DNA of 9,218 nucleotides from an uncultured Methylococcaceae bacterium (GCA_903939355.1 CAJAHC010000350.1:1-9218), one strand, 5' to 3'. Counted from the stretch's first letter, positions 1 through 7,142 are shown. Notes: generated by a model from the letters alone, not told the origin. A program made the numbers and translations.

Positions 1-236
1 ACTAGAGCCGCAATAGATACATATGGTATTTATAGTTGTCATGATTGTAAGTCTAGAAAAAGGGTATTGGCGACACTGATAAATTGTACACGCAATTATT
101 CTAATGCATAGGTAACCACTCTACTGAATAGGGAACTTGAGAGCTAATAAAGTTGCATGTTCAGCAATTTTTCATGTGAAACAAATTTTGTCCAGTTACT
201 TATGATTAAGCATCTGGTAGGATTAGCACCTATACA

Positions 237-266
237 TTGCTGAATGTTCCAGTTTTAAAATAATAA
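237..266 (+). promoter_or_regulatory. Possible sigma-70-type promoter for the PEP carboxykinase gene
   Basis: A -35-like TTGCTG (237-242) and a -10-like TAATAA (261-266) are 18 bases apart, which would give a leader of roughly 50 bases before the ATG at 327. The surroundings are so AT-rich that -10-like hexamers are common, so this is only the best-spaced candidate I could find. Confidence 0.2.
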
Positions 267-281
267 AAATAATTTTTACTC

Positions 282-300
282 AGGACTTGCTACAAGTTCT
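282..300 (+). repeat. Short hairpin (inverted repeat) just before the PEP carboxykinase start
   Basis: The bases at 282-289 pair with 293-300 (eight pairs, one of them G-T) around a three-base loop. The core ACTTG/CAAGT is perfect. The 3' end lies 26 bases before the start codon and is followed by the palindrome TTAATTAA. It could be an operator or a 5'-UTR stem; there is no T-run, so it does not look like a terminator. Confidence 0.4.
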
Positions 301-326
301 TAATTAATATTTGTTGGGGTCACTTC

Positions 327-3300
327 ATGAATTTAACTGCGATTTCAACCGGACCTGTTTTTGCGAGTCAGAAGCAACTGGAAGAATTACAACACATTAA
401 TCTGCAATTAGCCTCTTTGGGGCAGCCAACGTGTGACGTTGAAGGTGATCAACAATATCTTAAGGTAGCAGATAGTTTATTAAAGAATTATTCCCAGCAA
501 CGTCGATTACTCTCCAAATACCGTTGTCCAGCAGATCAACGTATTCAGGACTTTCTTAATACTTATCTCCTTGAAAATGCAATTGATACGGTTATAAATT
601 TGCCGGGAGAAACTTTTGTGTTGGATCGTAAAGGGCTGGCAAGAGAGTTGTCATTACCTTTTCATGAAAATGAGTTTCACTCTGGATACATTGATTCGTA
701 TCGAATGCGACAAGGGGTTTTACATAACCCACAAAATGATCGCCGTACGACAAAAGGTGTCTTTCATATTGCTGCTGGCGGACTACCAGTGCCGGCAGAT
801 AAGAATGAAGTGCCTGTTGCCGCTTATGCGGAATTATTGCGCAGGGCTTTGTTACCCCCAGATGATTTATTGTGTTTACCCTTTACTAGTAAACAAGAGG
901 TTTCGGCAAAACTTTGGTTATCGCTACTGTTAAATCCTGTTGTCGTTCCGGAAATCCAGGGTTTGAGTCCCAAGAGAGTCATGGAAACACGATTTTTTGC
1001 CCCTGGTGGTTTAGTTGCGAATTTGGATTTCGTGGAATCTATATTTGGTAATGCCGGTGATCCTTTTCTTCCTGAAAACGATGCGGCATTGAATATTCAT
1101 GAATGGACGGGGCATACGGGCTGTATTATTCTTGCCCCGCATCTGGTGCTTTGTCGTAAACAGGAAATAGGCTTACCTCATTACAAGGATGCTACCGAAC
1201 GTCAGCGTAAAGATGGTATGTGCTGGCAACATGAGGATGAGCTATACAATGACGGCAAGCCCTTTAAGCTCGTATGTCGTAATATGGAAGGTGTCATTGT
1301 TACACTGATTGCTGATAATTATTTTGGATATAGTAAAAAAGAAATTAAATCTCAGATCAGTTATTCTGCCAATTTGTTTGGAGGTTGTGAAGAAGAGCAT
1401 TCGGGTGGTGCATTGGCTTTTTCAAGAGCTATTTTGGGAGAAATATATTTACCTCAAGCAATTGATAATGATGAAGCATATTCATTTGATAAAGTTTGCC
1501 AGTTGTTAAACTCAACCATAGACTATCAAGAACAAGGCTATGCAATTGATAAAAAAAATCCTGCTATTATTTTTATCCCCGATACGGCGCAAATTAATAT
1601 TCAGCATTTAAAGATCAGTTGGCTACATAATGGCTTAGAACAATCGAAAAAATTATTGATTAATCATACCTATGTTTATCCTGATGGCTTTAGGGTGCAT
1701 ATGGAGCGACACCCCAATGCCCCAAGTTGGCGATTGGTAGGAACTTACCCTGAGGGCACTTTTTGCCATAAGCCCAGCACGGTATCTGGCGGCGGTAAAT
1801 CGGAGATATCCAAGTCAATTGCCGGGGCTATTATATCCGGTGCTGTTTTTGTCGATAATTTTGATAAAGATATGAGCATGGTTGCTGATATTTTTGAATA
1901 TGATTATTCTGCGCGCTTTCGAGATCCGGCTCGTAATGGTAGTGATCAACGCAGTTTACTAAGCAATAAGCGTACACTAGGTTCAGTCATTAAATTATTG
2001 ACACCCTCTGTTACAGAATATTCTCATGATTATAATCATTGGCTGAAGAAAATCCCCCAGCATATCTTGGCACTGGTGTTGATGATAAAACGCTTTTACA
2101 AAGAAGAATGGGAACTGAACTGGCGCGAACATTTCTCAGTTGATCTGGTGAATGGTTTTCCGGGCAATGAATTAAAATTTAACGGACGTAAACTCATCGC
2201 TAGTTATTTACGGGTAGGCTTTGATAGTAATGGTGCTTGGCGAGTTTTTAAGTTAAGGCAGGATTTTATGGCCTCGGCTAAAGTTCAGCTTGAAGACGAT
2301 ATCACGTCATCTGTCGTAGTGTCTGCAAGTGCTCTTACAGGTCTTAATCCGGATTATAAAAATCACAGCGTGAAGCTGGTGGATAACTGTGAGCACAGCT
2401 TTTTTCAGCGCCCTGATGATGCTGTTAACCGAGGTTCGGATTTACAGACTGAACTGGACTTTTCTGGCACAAATAATTTTATTTCCAATTTTGAACCATT
2501 AACACCCAAAGACGCCCGTGAATTGATGGAAGACGTTATTCATTTTGATGAATTCAGTCAGCCAATGCGAGATGTCATTATTCAAGCATCGAAAGGTAAA
2601 GAAGGTGAATATTTTGTTTCATCAGCTCACCCACGCATGGTAGATGGCAAACCCAGTCTTAACGTGCGTTATCTGCAATTGCGACCCGATTTGGTTAATC
2701 CTGAAATGCGTTATCTTTCAGAAATCTCCACGCGACTTGCACGAGGTCTCAGTTTAGATAAGGCGGTTCATTTTCCTGTTAATGCGGTATTAACAGGCCG
2801 ACGAAATAATCCACGAGACCTCGCTGCAGGGATTAGACCCTTAGCAATTTATAACCCAATTCATTACCAAGAGTTGCCTGAACTATTTATGGATTTTATT
2901 TGTAGTTTAACGGGAAAATCACCGTCGACTACTGGTGCCGGTTCTGAGGGTGCTTTAACTAAAGGACCATTTAATGCGTTGTCCACCACAGCCGATTTAA
3001 ATACGGCCTTAGTTTCTTTTATATTGTGCGGCTATGATGGCTATTCCACAGCTGCTGGTTACATCGGCGCACAACGTAAGATAGATCATGATATTAGTTT
3101 GTTGATTCCTGAAATTTGGTCGCGTTTGCCCGTGCATCAGCGGGATCCTTATTATCTTATCGAACAGGGACAGTTAGAGAAATTGGAAGATTTTGAGTAT
3201 CAAGGTCAGACAGTTTATGCCAGTAGATTGGGTTATCGGATCACTGAACGTTTCGTCCATACTAACTTTGGTAAAGTTTTTGATTATCCCACGGCAGTGT

Positions 3301-3782
3301 TTGACGAAGCCATGTTAAAGCCGGAAACACAGGATTTGGATAGTTTTGTTGATGGCGTTAACAATGTTTATGAAGCCCAGCAGCGGGTTGCCCAGCTTTA
3401 TTTTCAAGATGGATCTATCATGGATGCTTGCCCGCCTTTAAAAGCCCTTATTCATATTATGGCTAACGGTAGCTTTGAAGGTAAATTAATCACTGATCCA
3501 GCTATTCGATCCATGTTTACTTATGATTATTTATTGCAAAGTACTTGGTATAAAGAGCGACTAATCATCAAGCAGCAAAGAGACGCTTTGCTTTGGCAAC
3601 AACATCGTGATTATATTTTGCAACGAATGAGTGAAACTGAAGAGACTGATTCTTTACATCAGATTTTGTCAGATAAATTGGCAGTCTCTGTAAGGATGTT
3701 GGATGAGGTTTCAGGCTTGTCTTATTTGGCAGGTTTACAAGGCACGTTGGGCGCAGACTGGATACACCGATCAGATGTGTAA
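327..3782 (+). CDS. PPi-type phosphoenolpyruvate carboxykinase (diphosphate-dependent, EC 4.1.1.38)
   Basis: This enzyme would interconvert oxaloacetate + PPi with PEP + CO2 + phosphate in the cytosol. It can act in gluconeogenesis or, in reverse, fix CO2 onto PEP and release PPi. Its 1151 residues match the double-length PPi-PEPCK family (about 1100 residues; ATP and GTP enzymes are about half that). Motifs I associate with that family run through the whole length: RRTTKG (139-144), HEWTGHTGC (258-266), ATERQRKDGMCW (289-300), GCEEEHSGG (352-361), the P-loop-like SGGGKSE (487-493), VDNFDKD about 16 residues later (509-515, the place of a kinase-2 metal-binding motif), and TGKSPSTTGAGSEG (862-875). 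I see no signal peptide or membrane segment. The ATG at 327 has a weak GGGG ribosome site. No frameshift is evident. The family is recognised from memory of its motifs, and the direction of the reaction in vivo cannot be read from sequence. Databases often label such proteins hypothetical. Confidence 0.83.
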   Translation: MNLTAISTGPVFASQKQLEELQHINLQLASLGQPTCDVEGDQQYLKVADSLLKNYSQQRRLLSKYRCPADQRIQDFLNTYLLENAIDTVINLPGETFVLDRKGLARELSLPFHENEFHSGYIDSYRMRQGVLHNPQNDRRTTKGVFHIAAGGLPVPADKNEVPVAAYAELLRRALLPPDDLLCLPFTSKQEVSAKLWLSLLLNPVVVPEIQGLSPKRVMETRFFAPGGLVANLDFVESIFGNAGDPFLPENDAALNIHEWTGHTGCIILAPHLVLCRKQEIGLPHYKDATERQRKDGMCWQHEDELYNDGKPFKLVCRNMEGVIVTLIADNYFGYSKKEIKSQISYSANLFGGCEEEHSGGALAFSRAILGEIYLPQAIDNDEAYSFDKVCQLLNSTIDYQEQGYAIDKKNPAIIFIPDTAQINIQHLKISWLHNGLEQSKKLLINHTYVYPDGFRVHMERHPNAPSWRLVGTYPEGTFCHKPSTVSGGGKSEISKSIAGAIISGAVFVDNFDKDMSMVADIFEYDYSARFRDPARNGSDQRSLLSNKRTLGSVIKLLTPSVTEYSHDYNHWLKKIPQHILALVLMIKRFYKEEWELNWREHFSVDLVNGFPGNELKFNGRKLIASYLRVGFDSNGAWRVFKLRQDFMASAKVQLEDDITSSVVVSASALTGLNPDYKNHSVKLVDNCEHSFFQRPDDAVNRGSDLQTELDFSGTNNFISNFEPLTPKDARELMEDVIHFDEFSQPMRDVIIQASKGKEGEYFVSSAHPRMVDGKPSLNVRYLQLRPDLVNPEMRYLSEISTRLARGLSLDKAVHFPVNAVLTGRRNNPRDLAAGIRPLAIYNPIHYQELPELFMDFICSLTGKSPSTTGAGSEGALTKGPFNALSTTADLNTALVSFILCGYDGYSTAAGYIGAQRKIDHDISLLIPEIWSRLPVHQRDPYYLIEQGQLEKLEDFEYQGQTVYASRLGYRITERFVHTNFGKVFDYPTAVFDEAMLKPETQDLDSFVDGVNNVYEAQQRVAQLYFQDGSIMDACPPLKALIHIMANGSFEGKLITDPAIRSMFTYDYLLQSTWYKERLIIKQQRDALLWQQHRDYILQRMSETEETDSLHQILSDKLAVSVRMLDEVSGLSYLAGLQGTLGADWIHRSDV

Positions 3783-3866
3783 GTATTCCAAACGATGAGT
3801 TGCGTACGTCAACAGGGTAATGGTTAGCCAATAAAAGGCTACATTTGAGTTGAAAATAGAAGCTTA

Positions 3867-3891
3867 TATTGTTTTTTGGCAATAATTTTTT
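3867..3891 (+). terminator. Weak stem plus T-run between the PEPCK and methyltransferase genes
   Basis: TATTG (3867-3871) pairs with CAATA (3880-3884), and six T residues follow at 3886-3891. The stem is only five base pairs and AT-rich, and the T-run runs directly into the ribosome site of the next gene. It is at best a partial terminator or attenuator. A second small stem, TAGCC/GGCTA (3825-3829 with 3837-3841), has no T-run. Confidence 0.2.
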
Positions 3892-3903
3892 AAGGAACTG
3901 ATT

Positions 3904-4593
3904 GTGTCTGATTTACAAGTTCCTCCGGTTTTAAAAGCTAGTGCTCTGGCACCTGTGAATCCAGTCATTGAAGATTATATGGGTGGCTTGTTGGCACATC
4001 TCGATAACCCTGTGCTTCTGGAAATGGAATTGCTGGCGCAAAAGAATAATTTTCCTATTGTGGGTCGTTTGGTGGGAGTTTTTCTAGAAACGCAGGCGAA
4101 AATGATTAATGCCAAGCGAGTTTTTGAATTTGGCAGTGGCTATGGTTATTCGGCTTATTGGTTTGCCAGGGCGGTAGGTTCAACGGGACAAGTATTTTGC
4201 AGCGAAGCCGATTTTCTCAATAAAGATAGGGCAGAGACCTATCTTAGCGCTGTTAATTTGTGGGACAGGATTGATTTTAAGGCGGGCATGGCGCAAGCTA
4301 TTTTTGCCCAAACTGACGGTTTGTTTGATATCTGTTACAACGATGTGGACAAAGGTGATTATCCAGAAATATGGCAATTGGCTAAAGATAGGATTAGTCC
4401 GGGAGGGCTCTATATTGCCGATAATGTCCTGTGGCGTGGCCGGGTGGCAGTCAAGCATTCTGCAGATGTCTTTCCCGGTTGGACAGAAGCGATTAGGGAA
4501 CATAATCAACTGATTTTTAATGATCCTGACTTTGATGCCTTTATTAATCCAACCCGTGATGGTGTTATCGTGGCACGAAGAAAAACAGACTAA
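3904..4593 (+). CDS. Class I SAM-dependent O-methyltransferase (catechol / caffeoyl-CoA OMT type)
   Basis: The 229-residue product has the layout of the cation-dependent O-methyltransferase family: a helical N-terminus, then the SAM-binding glycine motif VFEFGSGYGYS (73-83), an acidic strand (CSEADF), DVDK at 147-150 where the family has its metal-binding Asp, and GGLYIADNVLWRG with the second metal-site pair D173-N174. The substrate, probably a small catechol-like or other vicinal-hydroxyl compound, cannot be told. It starts with GTG at 3904, supported by AAGGA at 3892-3896 seven bases upstream; no better ATG lies near. No signal peptide is seen, so it should be cytosolic. It follows the PEPCK gene by 121 bases and precedes the RelA/SpoT-like gene by 25 bases, which suggests cotranscription with the latter. 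Confidence 0.88.
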   Translation: MSDLQVPPVLKASALAPVNPVIEDYMGGLLAHLDNPVLLEMELLAQKNNFPIVGRLVGVFLETQAKMINAKRVFEFGSGYGYSAYWFARAVGSTGQVFCSEADFLNKDRAETYLSAVNLWDRIDFKAGMAQAIFAQTDGLFDICYNDVDKGDYPEIWQLAKDRISPGGLYIADNVLWRGRVAVKHSADVFPGWTEAIREHNQLIFNDPDFDAFINPTRDGVIVARRKTD

Positions 4594-4618
4594 GAATAGC
4601 AAAAAAGGTGAGTTGTAA

Positions 4619-6112
4619 ATGCAAGTAAGATCAGCCAGTCAGGAACTACATCATGAGATTTTTGGTTCAATTCTTGACAGATCTGAACTGAGTCCCTATT
4701 TATTGTTACCCGCGGATAACTATCAAACAGCGCTTAAACAAGCGGCCAAAATGATGAATAATCGGGGCTTTGATGTTACTAAGGATGGTGAGTTGCAATA
4801 TAGCGAACAGGAAAGAGCCGCTGATTATGTTAACCGAACTTTCCGCTATTTTTTTAACTGGTTATTTCCCTTTGTAAAAACGCAGTTGGAAGGGTTGCAG
4901 GCTTTACATTCCGTTAACCTTGAATTATACAGAAATAGTTTGCAGGCCATTGAACGAGTTGAACTGATCTTGAACAATGCTGATTTTCAGGAAGTTGTCC
5001 AGCAAGATCCTCGGCATCTTTTTCTCTTAGCCTCTTCAGGTAAATATCCCACAGTATTTCATGGTTATCAAGGTAAGAATAGGGAGATATCGGCTGAATG
5101 GCAGAAAACCGCCTGTTCCATGTTAAAAATGGGCTACTTGATAAAATCCATTGAAGAAGAAAGCCAAGACATTAATGATTATTCCCAATTGGGCAGTTTT
5201 CTGCAAACCGAAAAGCAAAGCCTTGAAGACCTTTTTAATTACGACTGGGAAAATCCAAAACTAATTCCGGTCAGTGAATCTGCACAAAATGCTTTTGTTA
5301 AGGTATCTTCCTTTTTTTATAAACTCAAACAATCCGTAAACTTTGATAAGCAAAATAATTGGTATGTATTCGATAGTGGTGATGGTGTTGTAGTCAATAT
5401 CATGGAAATAAAAGCCCGCTTAAAGAGTCCGGAAAGCATGGTTACTAAGCTGGGCAAAGATTTGGAAGGCGATGCTTATGACATTAGAGATATTCTAGCG
5501 ATTACTTTTATCCTGCAAGATAAGGACGATACCTTAAAGTTGTTTCATGCCTTGCAAAAGAAAGGTGTTATTTTGCAAGAAAACACCAATTCTCAATCGA
5601 TAACGCAAACTCTCTTTGACGCACCGGAAAGCATGATCGAAGCGGTGCGTAGACTCATGGTGAGTCTATCACAAAGTGCCGGAGAGGAAGAAAACTCGAC
5701 AGAACAAGAACTGCTTGCAAATGCCAAAACATTCTATGAAGCACTGAGTATGAATGCAGAAAAAAACCAGTATTCTTCACTCGGACACCGCAAATTTCAA
5801 TGCAAGATAAGTTTTTCCTTACCTATTCACAGGGATGCTAAAACCCATAAGATTTTGATTCCCGGAACGGCTATCTATGCACGAAGAAACGAGATTGATA
5901 AAAAAACCCAAGAACATACCTTGGGGGTGGAATTACGTATCTCTGACCAAGAGAGTTGGCGTACCTCAGAATACAAAGGCGATTCCCATCATGATGCCTA
6001 CAAGTTTCGGCAGTTGATAGCCGTGATGAACCGAGTTTTTAAAAATGTTTTTTACATGCCCAAAGAAAGTATTGGTCAGTTAAAAAAAGATCAATCAGTG
6101 TTTTTTTCATAA
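4619..6112 (+). CDS. Protein of unknown function with a RelA/SpoT-like nucleotidyltransferase domain
   Basis: This is a 497-residue cytosolic protein without signal peptide or membrane helices. About residues 1-240 look mainly helical and match nothing I recognise. From about 260 the pattern resembles the (p)ppGpp synthetase fold: a basic stretch IKARLKSPES (264-273), DIRDILAITFIL starting at D288 (compare D-L-x-x-I-R in RelA/SpoT; the Arg is Thr here), YSSLGH (385-390, compare Y-x-S-L-H), GVELRIS (436-442, compare V-E-V-Q-I-R) and a late His/Lys segment (GDSHHDAYK). An acidic, Ser/Glu-rich linker separates the two halves of the domain (about 345-370). HD hydrolase, TGS and ACT domains are absent. 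I believe it belongs to an uncharacterised family (possibly the one catalogued as TIGR04552), but that is from memory. The ATG has a good ribosome site, AAGGTG at 4605-4610. Activity as a nucleotide pyrophosphokinase is unproven; it could also be a degenerate or repurposed fold. Confidence 0.6.
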   Translation: MQVRSASQELHHEIFGSILDRSELSPYLLLPADNYQTALKQAAKMMNNRGFDVTKDGELQYSEQERAADYVNRTFRYFFNWLFPFVKTQLEGLQALHSVNLELYRNSLQAIERVELILNNADFQEVVQQDPRHLFLLASSGKYPTVFHGYQGKNREISAEWQKTACSMLKMGYLIKSIEEESQDINDYSQLGSFLQTEKQSLEDLFNYDWENPKLIPVSESAQNAFVKVSSFFYKLKQSVNFDKQNNWYVFDSGDGVVVNIMEIKARLKSPESMVTKLGKDLEGDAYDIRDILAITFILQDKDDTLKLFHALQKKGVILQENTNSQSITQTLFDAPESMIEAVRRLMVSLSQSAGEEENSTEQELLANAKTFYEALSMNAEKNQYSSLGHRKFQCKISFSLPIHRDAKTHKILIPGTAIYARRNEIDKKTQEHTLGVELRISDQESWRTSEYKGDSHHDAYKFRQLIAVMNRVFKNVFYMPKESIGQLKKDQSVFFS

Positions 6113-6115
6113 GTT

Positions 6116-6145
6116 AACCTTTATTATCGGTAGGACAAGGTTTTT
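6116..6145 (+). terminator. Weak candidate terminator after the RelA/SpoT-like gene
   Basis: AACCTT (6116-6121) pairs with AAGGTT (6137-6142), starting four bases after the stop codon, and the T-run ends at 6145. The stem is six base pairs with a 15-base loop, so it is marginal; its position is what makes it plausible. Confidence 0.3.
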
Positions 6146-6169
6146 GGATAAGTAGTATTACAATCTGAC

Positions 6170-6207
6170 TCTATCTATTCGACAAGCAGCGATTTGTAGA
6201 AGATAGA
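6170..6207. repeat. Stem-loop with 7-base perfect outer arms
   Basis: TCTATCT (6170-6176) is the exact reverse complement of AGATAGA (6201-6207). Inside it ACAA (6182-6185) pairs with TTGT (6194-6197). There is no T-run on either side, so it is not a typical terminator. It could be an RNA processing or stability structure in the 3' region of the upstream transcript. Confidence 0.4.
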
Positions 6208-6311
6208 CCAAATGCAGGACCTATAATCTATGAGCAATATATCCAACAATATAACTTATTGTAATAAAACAAATAAAAATAATAAGACCTTTTACAAAGT
6301 CTTTACCACTG

Positions 6312-6328
6312 TTTTTTATCGTAAAAAA
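6312..6328. repeat. All-A/T hairpin with TCG loop
   Basis: TTTTTTA (6312-6318) and TAAAAAA (6322-6328) are exact reverse complements around TCG. Such T-run/A-run pairs also arise by chance in very AT-rich DNA, so the function is open. Confidence 0.3.
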
Positions 6329-6361
6329 AAATTATTCTTTAAAATTTTCGTGCAAAAACTG

Positions 6362-6404
6362 TTGATTTTCAGTAAACAATCAATGTAATTTGACCGCATT
6401 GATT
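6362..6404. repeat. Three-armed alternating inverted repeat
   Basis: TTGATT (6362-6367), AATCAATG (6378-6385) and CATTGATT (6397-6404) lie in a row. The middle arm can pair with the left arm (six bases) or, better, with the right arm (eight bases, 11-base loop), but not both at once. Confidence 0.45.
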
Positions 6405-6425
6405 CGGTAAATTCGACCACAATTC

Positions 6426-6441
6426 GATGTTATTTAACATC
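6426..6441. promoter_or_regulatory. Perfect 16-base dyad, operator-like
   Basis: GATGTTA (6426-6432) and TAACATC (6435-6441) are exact reverse complements separated by TT. The size and symmetry fit a binding site for a dimeric helix-turn-helix repressor. It lies about 200 bases before the cupin gene, which is far for a direct operator. As RNA it would form a short hairpin. Confidence 0.35.
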
Positions 6442-6524
6442 TTCCTACTATATCCATTGCTTGGTTTCGAGGGCTGATGTTTAGTTTATATTTGTTTGAT
6501 TTTTGGGCCTGGTGACAGTGGTAT

Positions 6525-6539
6525 GCGCTCAGCGAGTGC
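6525..6539. repeat. Compact GC-rich hairpin
   Basis: GCGCTC (6525-6530) pairs with GAGTGC (6534-6539), six pairs with one G-T, around a three-base AGC loop. It sits in a small GC-rich patch (about 6505-6545) that stands out from the AT-rich surroundings. No T-run follows. Confidence 0.35.
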
Positions 6540-6559
6540 CGAAAGAATAAAAATGGTGC

Positions 6560-6588
6560 TTGCGATAATAAATTTAGGATGGGATACT
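6560..6588 (+). promoter_or_regulatory. Possible sigma-70-type promoter for the cupin gene
   Basis: TTGCGA (6560-6565) and GATACT (6583-6588) are separated by the ideal 17 bases, each matching four of six consensus positions. Transcription would begin about 45 bases before the ATG at 6641. TATAAA at 6612-6617 is an alternative -10 without a clear -35. Confidence 0.3.
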
Positions 6589-6640
6589 TCCGTTTGATGT
6601 GTTGAATTTCCTATAAATATTTAACATTGGAGAGTCAGTA

Positions 6641-7027
6641 ATGCGTTGTATTCGATTGTGGACAGATTCAGAAGGAATTTCACGCTTTGAAGAGGGGAGC
6701 ATTGTTTTAAAAAATGGTTCTCCAGTCAATCTCCTTTCTGAGAAATTCCCAACCAAGAGTATTTCATTTGCTGAGACTCAGGCTGGTCAGTCGCTTGATT
6801 GGCACAACGCACCAACAAAGCAGTTTGTGATCACTCTTCGTGGCACCTTAGATTTTTGGAATAATTTAGATGAGCATTTTGTAATCACTCCTGGAGATAT
6901 TTTGTTGGCTGAAGATGTTACTGGCTGCGGACATTCATGGAAATTGATTGGCGATGATCCTTGGCGGCGCGTGTATGTCATTTTAGAAACCGATGGCGAC
7001 TTATCCTTCATTAAAAATGTCAATTGA
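6641..7027 (+). CDS. Small single-domain cupin protein
   Basis: The 128-residue product is one cupin beta-barrel. Motif 1 is represented by WHNAPTKQFVITLRG, where His55 is the only metal-type His (the second His of the classical HxH is replaced). Motif 2 is PGDILLAEDVTGCGHSW with His98. This pattern, with LAED-x-TG-x-GH, occurs in a widespread family of small uncharacterised cupins, so binding of a metal or a small organic ligand is likely but the reaction is unknown. No signal peptide is present. The start is well supported: GGAGAG at 6629-6634, six bases before the ATG. It stands alone between a 528-base gap and convergent genes. The frame continues open for 26 codons after the TGA stop, see findings. 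Confidence 0.8.
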   Translation: MRCIRLWTDSEGISRFEEGSIVLKNGSPVNLLSEKFPTKSISFAETQAGQSLDWHNAPTKQFVITLRGTLDFWNNLDEHFVITPGDILLAEDVTGCGHSWKLIGDDPWRRVYVILETDGDLSFIKNVN

Positions 7028-7142
7028 ATAAACAGGCAAATATCACTGAAGTTGATTGCTCAGACAAATGATATCAGGGAGGCCATCAATAAAGCTTGGG
7101 CTGTTTAAAGAAAGGATTAAATTGCAGTTGGTGAGACGAGTA

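Larger units (their letters stand above)
1..326. other. Non-coding leader upstream of the PEP carboxykinase gene
   Basis: I see no gene here on either strand. The stretch is AT-rich and must hold the promoter of the large gene that follows. Small dyads are visible: TTTCA-TG-TGAAA at 170-181, a 9-base inverted pair TTCAGCAAT (160-168) / ATTGCTGAA (236-244), and a tighter hairpin at 282-300. The start of the gene at 327 is preceded by a weak Shine-Dalgarno-like GGGG at 316-319, seven bases before the ATG. Confidence 0.6.
6113..6640. other. 528-base intergenic region rich in short dyads
   Basis: I find no convincing gene. The stretch is strongly AT-rich (especially 6235-6360) and contains at least five compact inverted repeats, listed separately. 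Its last 80 bases should hold the promoter and ribosome site of the cupin gene. A 52-codon frame (6230-6388) exists but has weak support and is treated as a finding rather than a gene. Confidence 0.6.

Noticed and set aside
160..244. TTCAGCAAT / ATTGCTGAA inverted pair read as insertion-sequence ends or a long stem
   Set aside because: The arms are nine bases, do not extend, lie 67 bases apart, and enclose no gene or target-site duplication.
616..933. 105-codon frame on the + strand inside the PEPCK gene
   Set aside because: It overlaps a strongly conserved protein in another frame and shows no family motif or ribosome site; a shadow frame. The frame at 1309-1509 is rejected for the same reason.
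3568..3882. 104-codon frame on the - strand over the PEPCK 3' end
   Set aside because: It is antisense to the coding end and has no recognisable content; open by chance.
4180..4602. 140-codon - strand frame and 80-codon + frame (4271-4513) within the methyltransferase gene
   Set aside because: The methyltransferase frame carries all family motifs; these others do not look like proteins.
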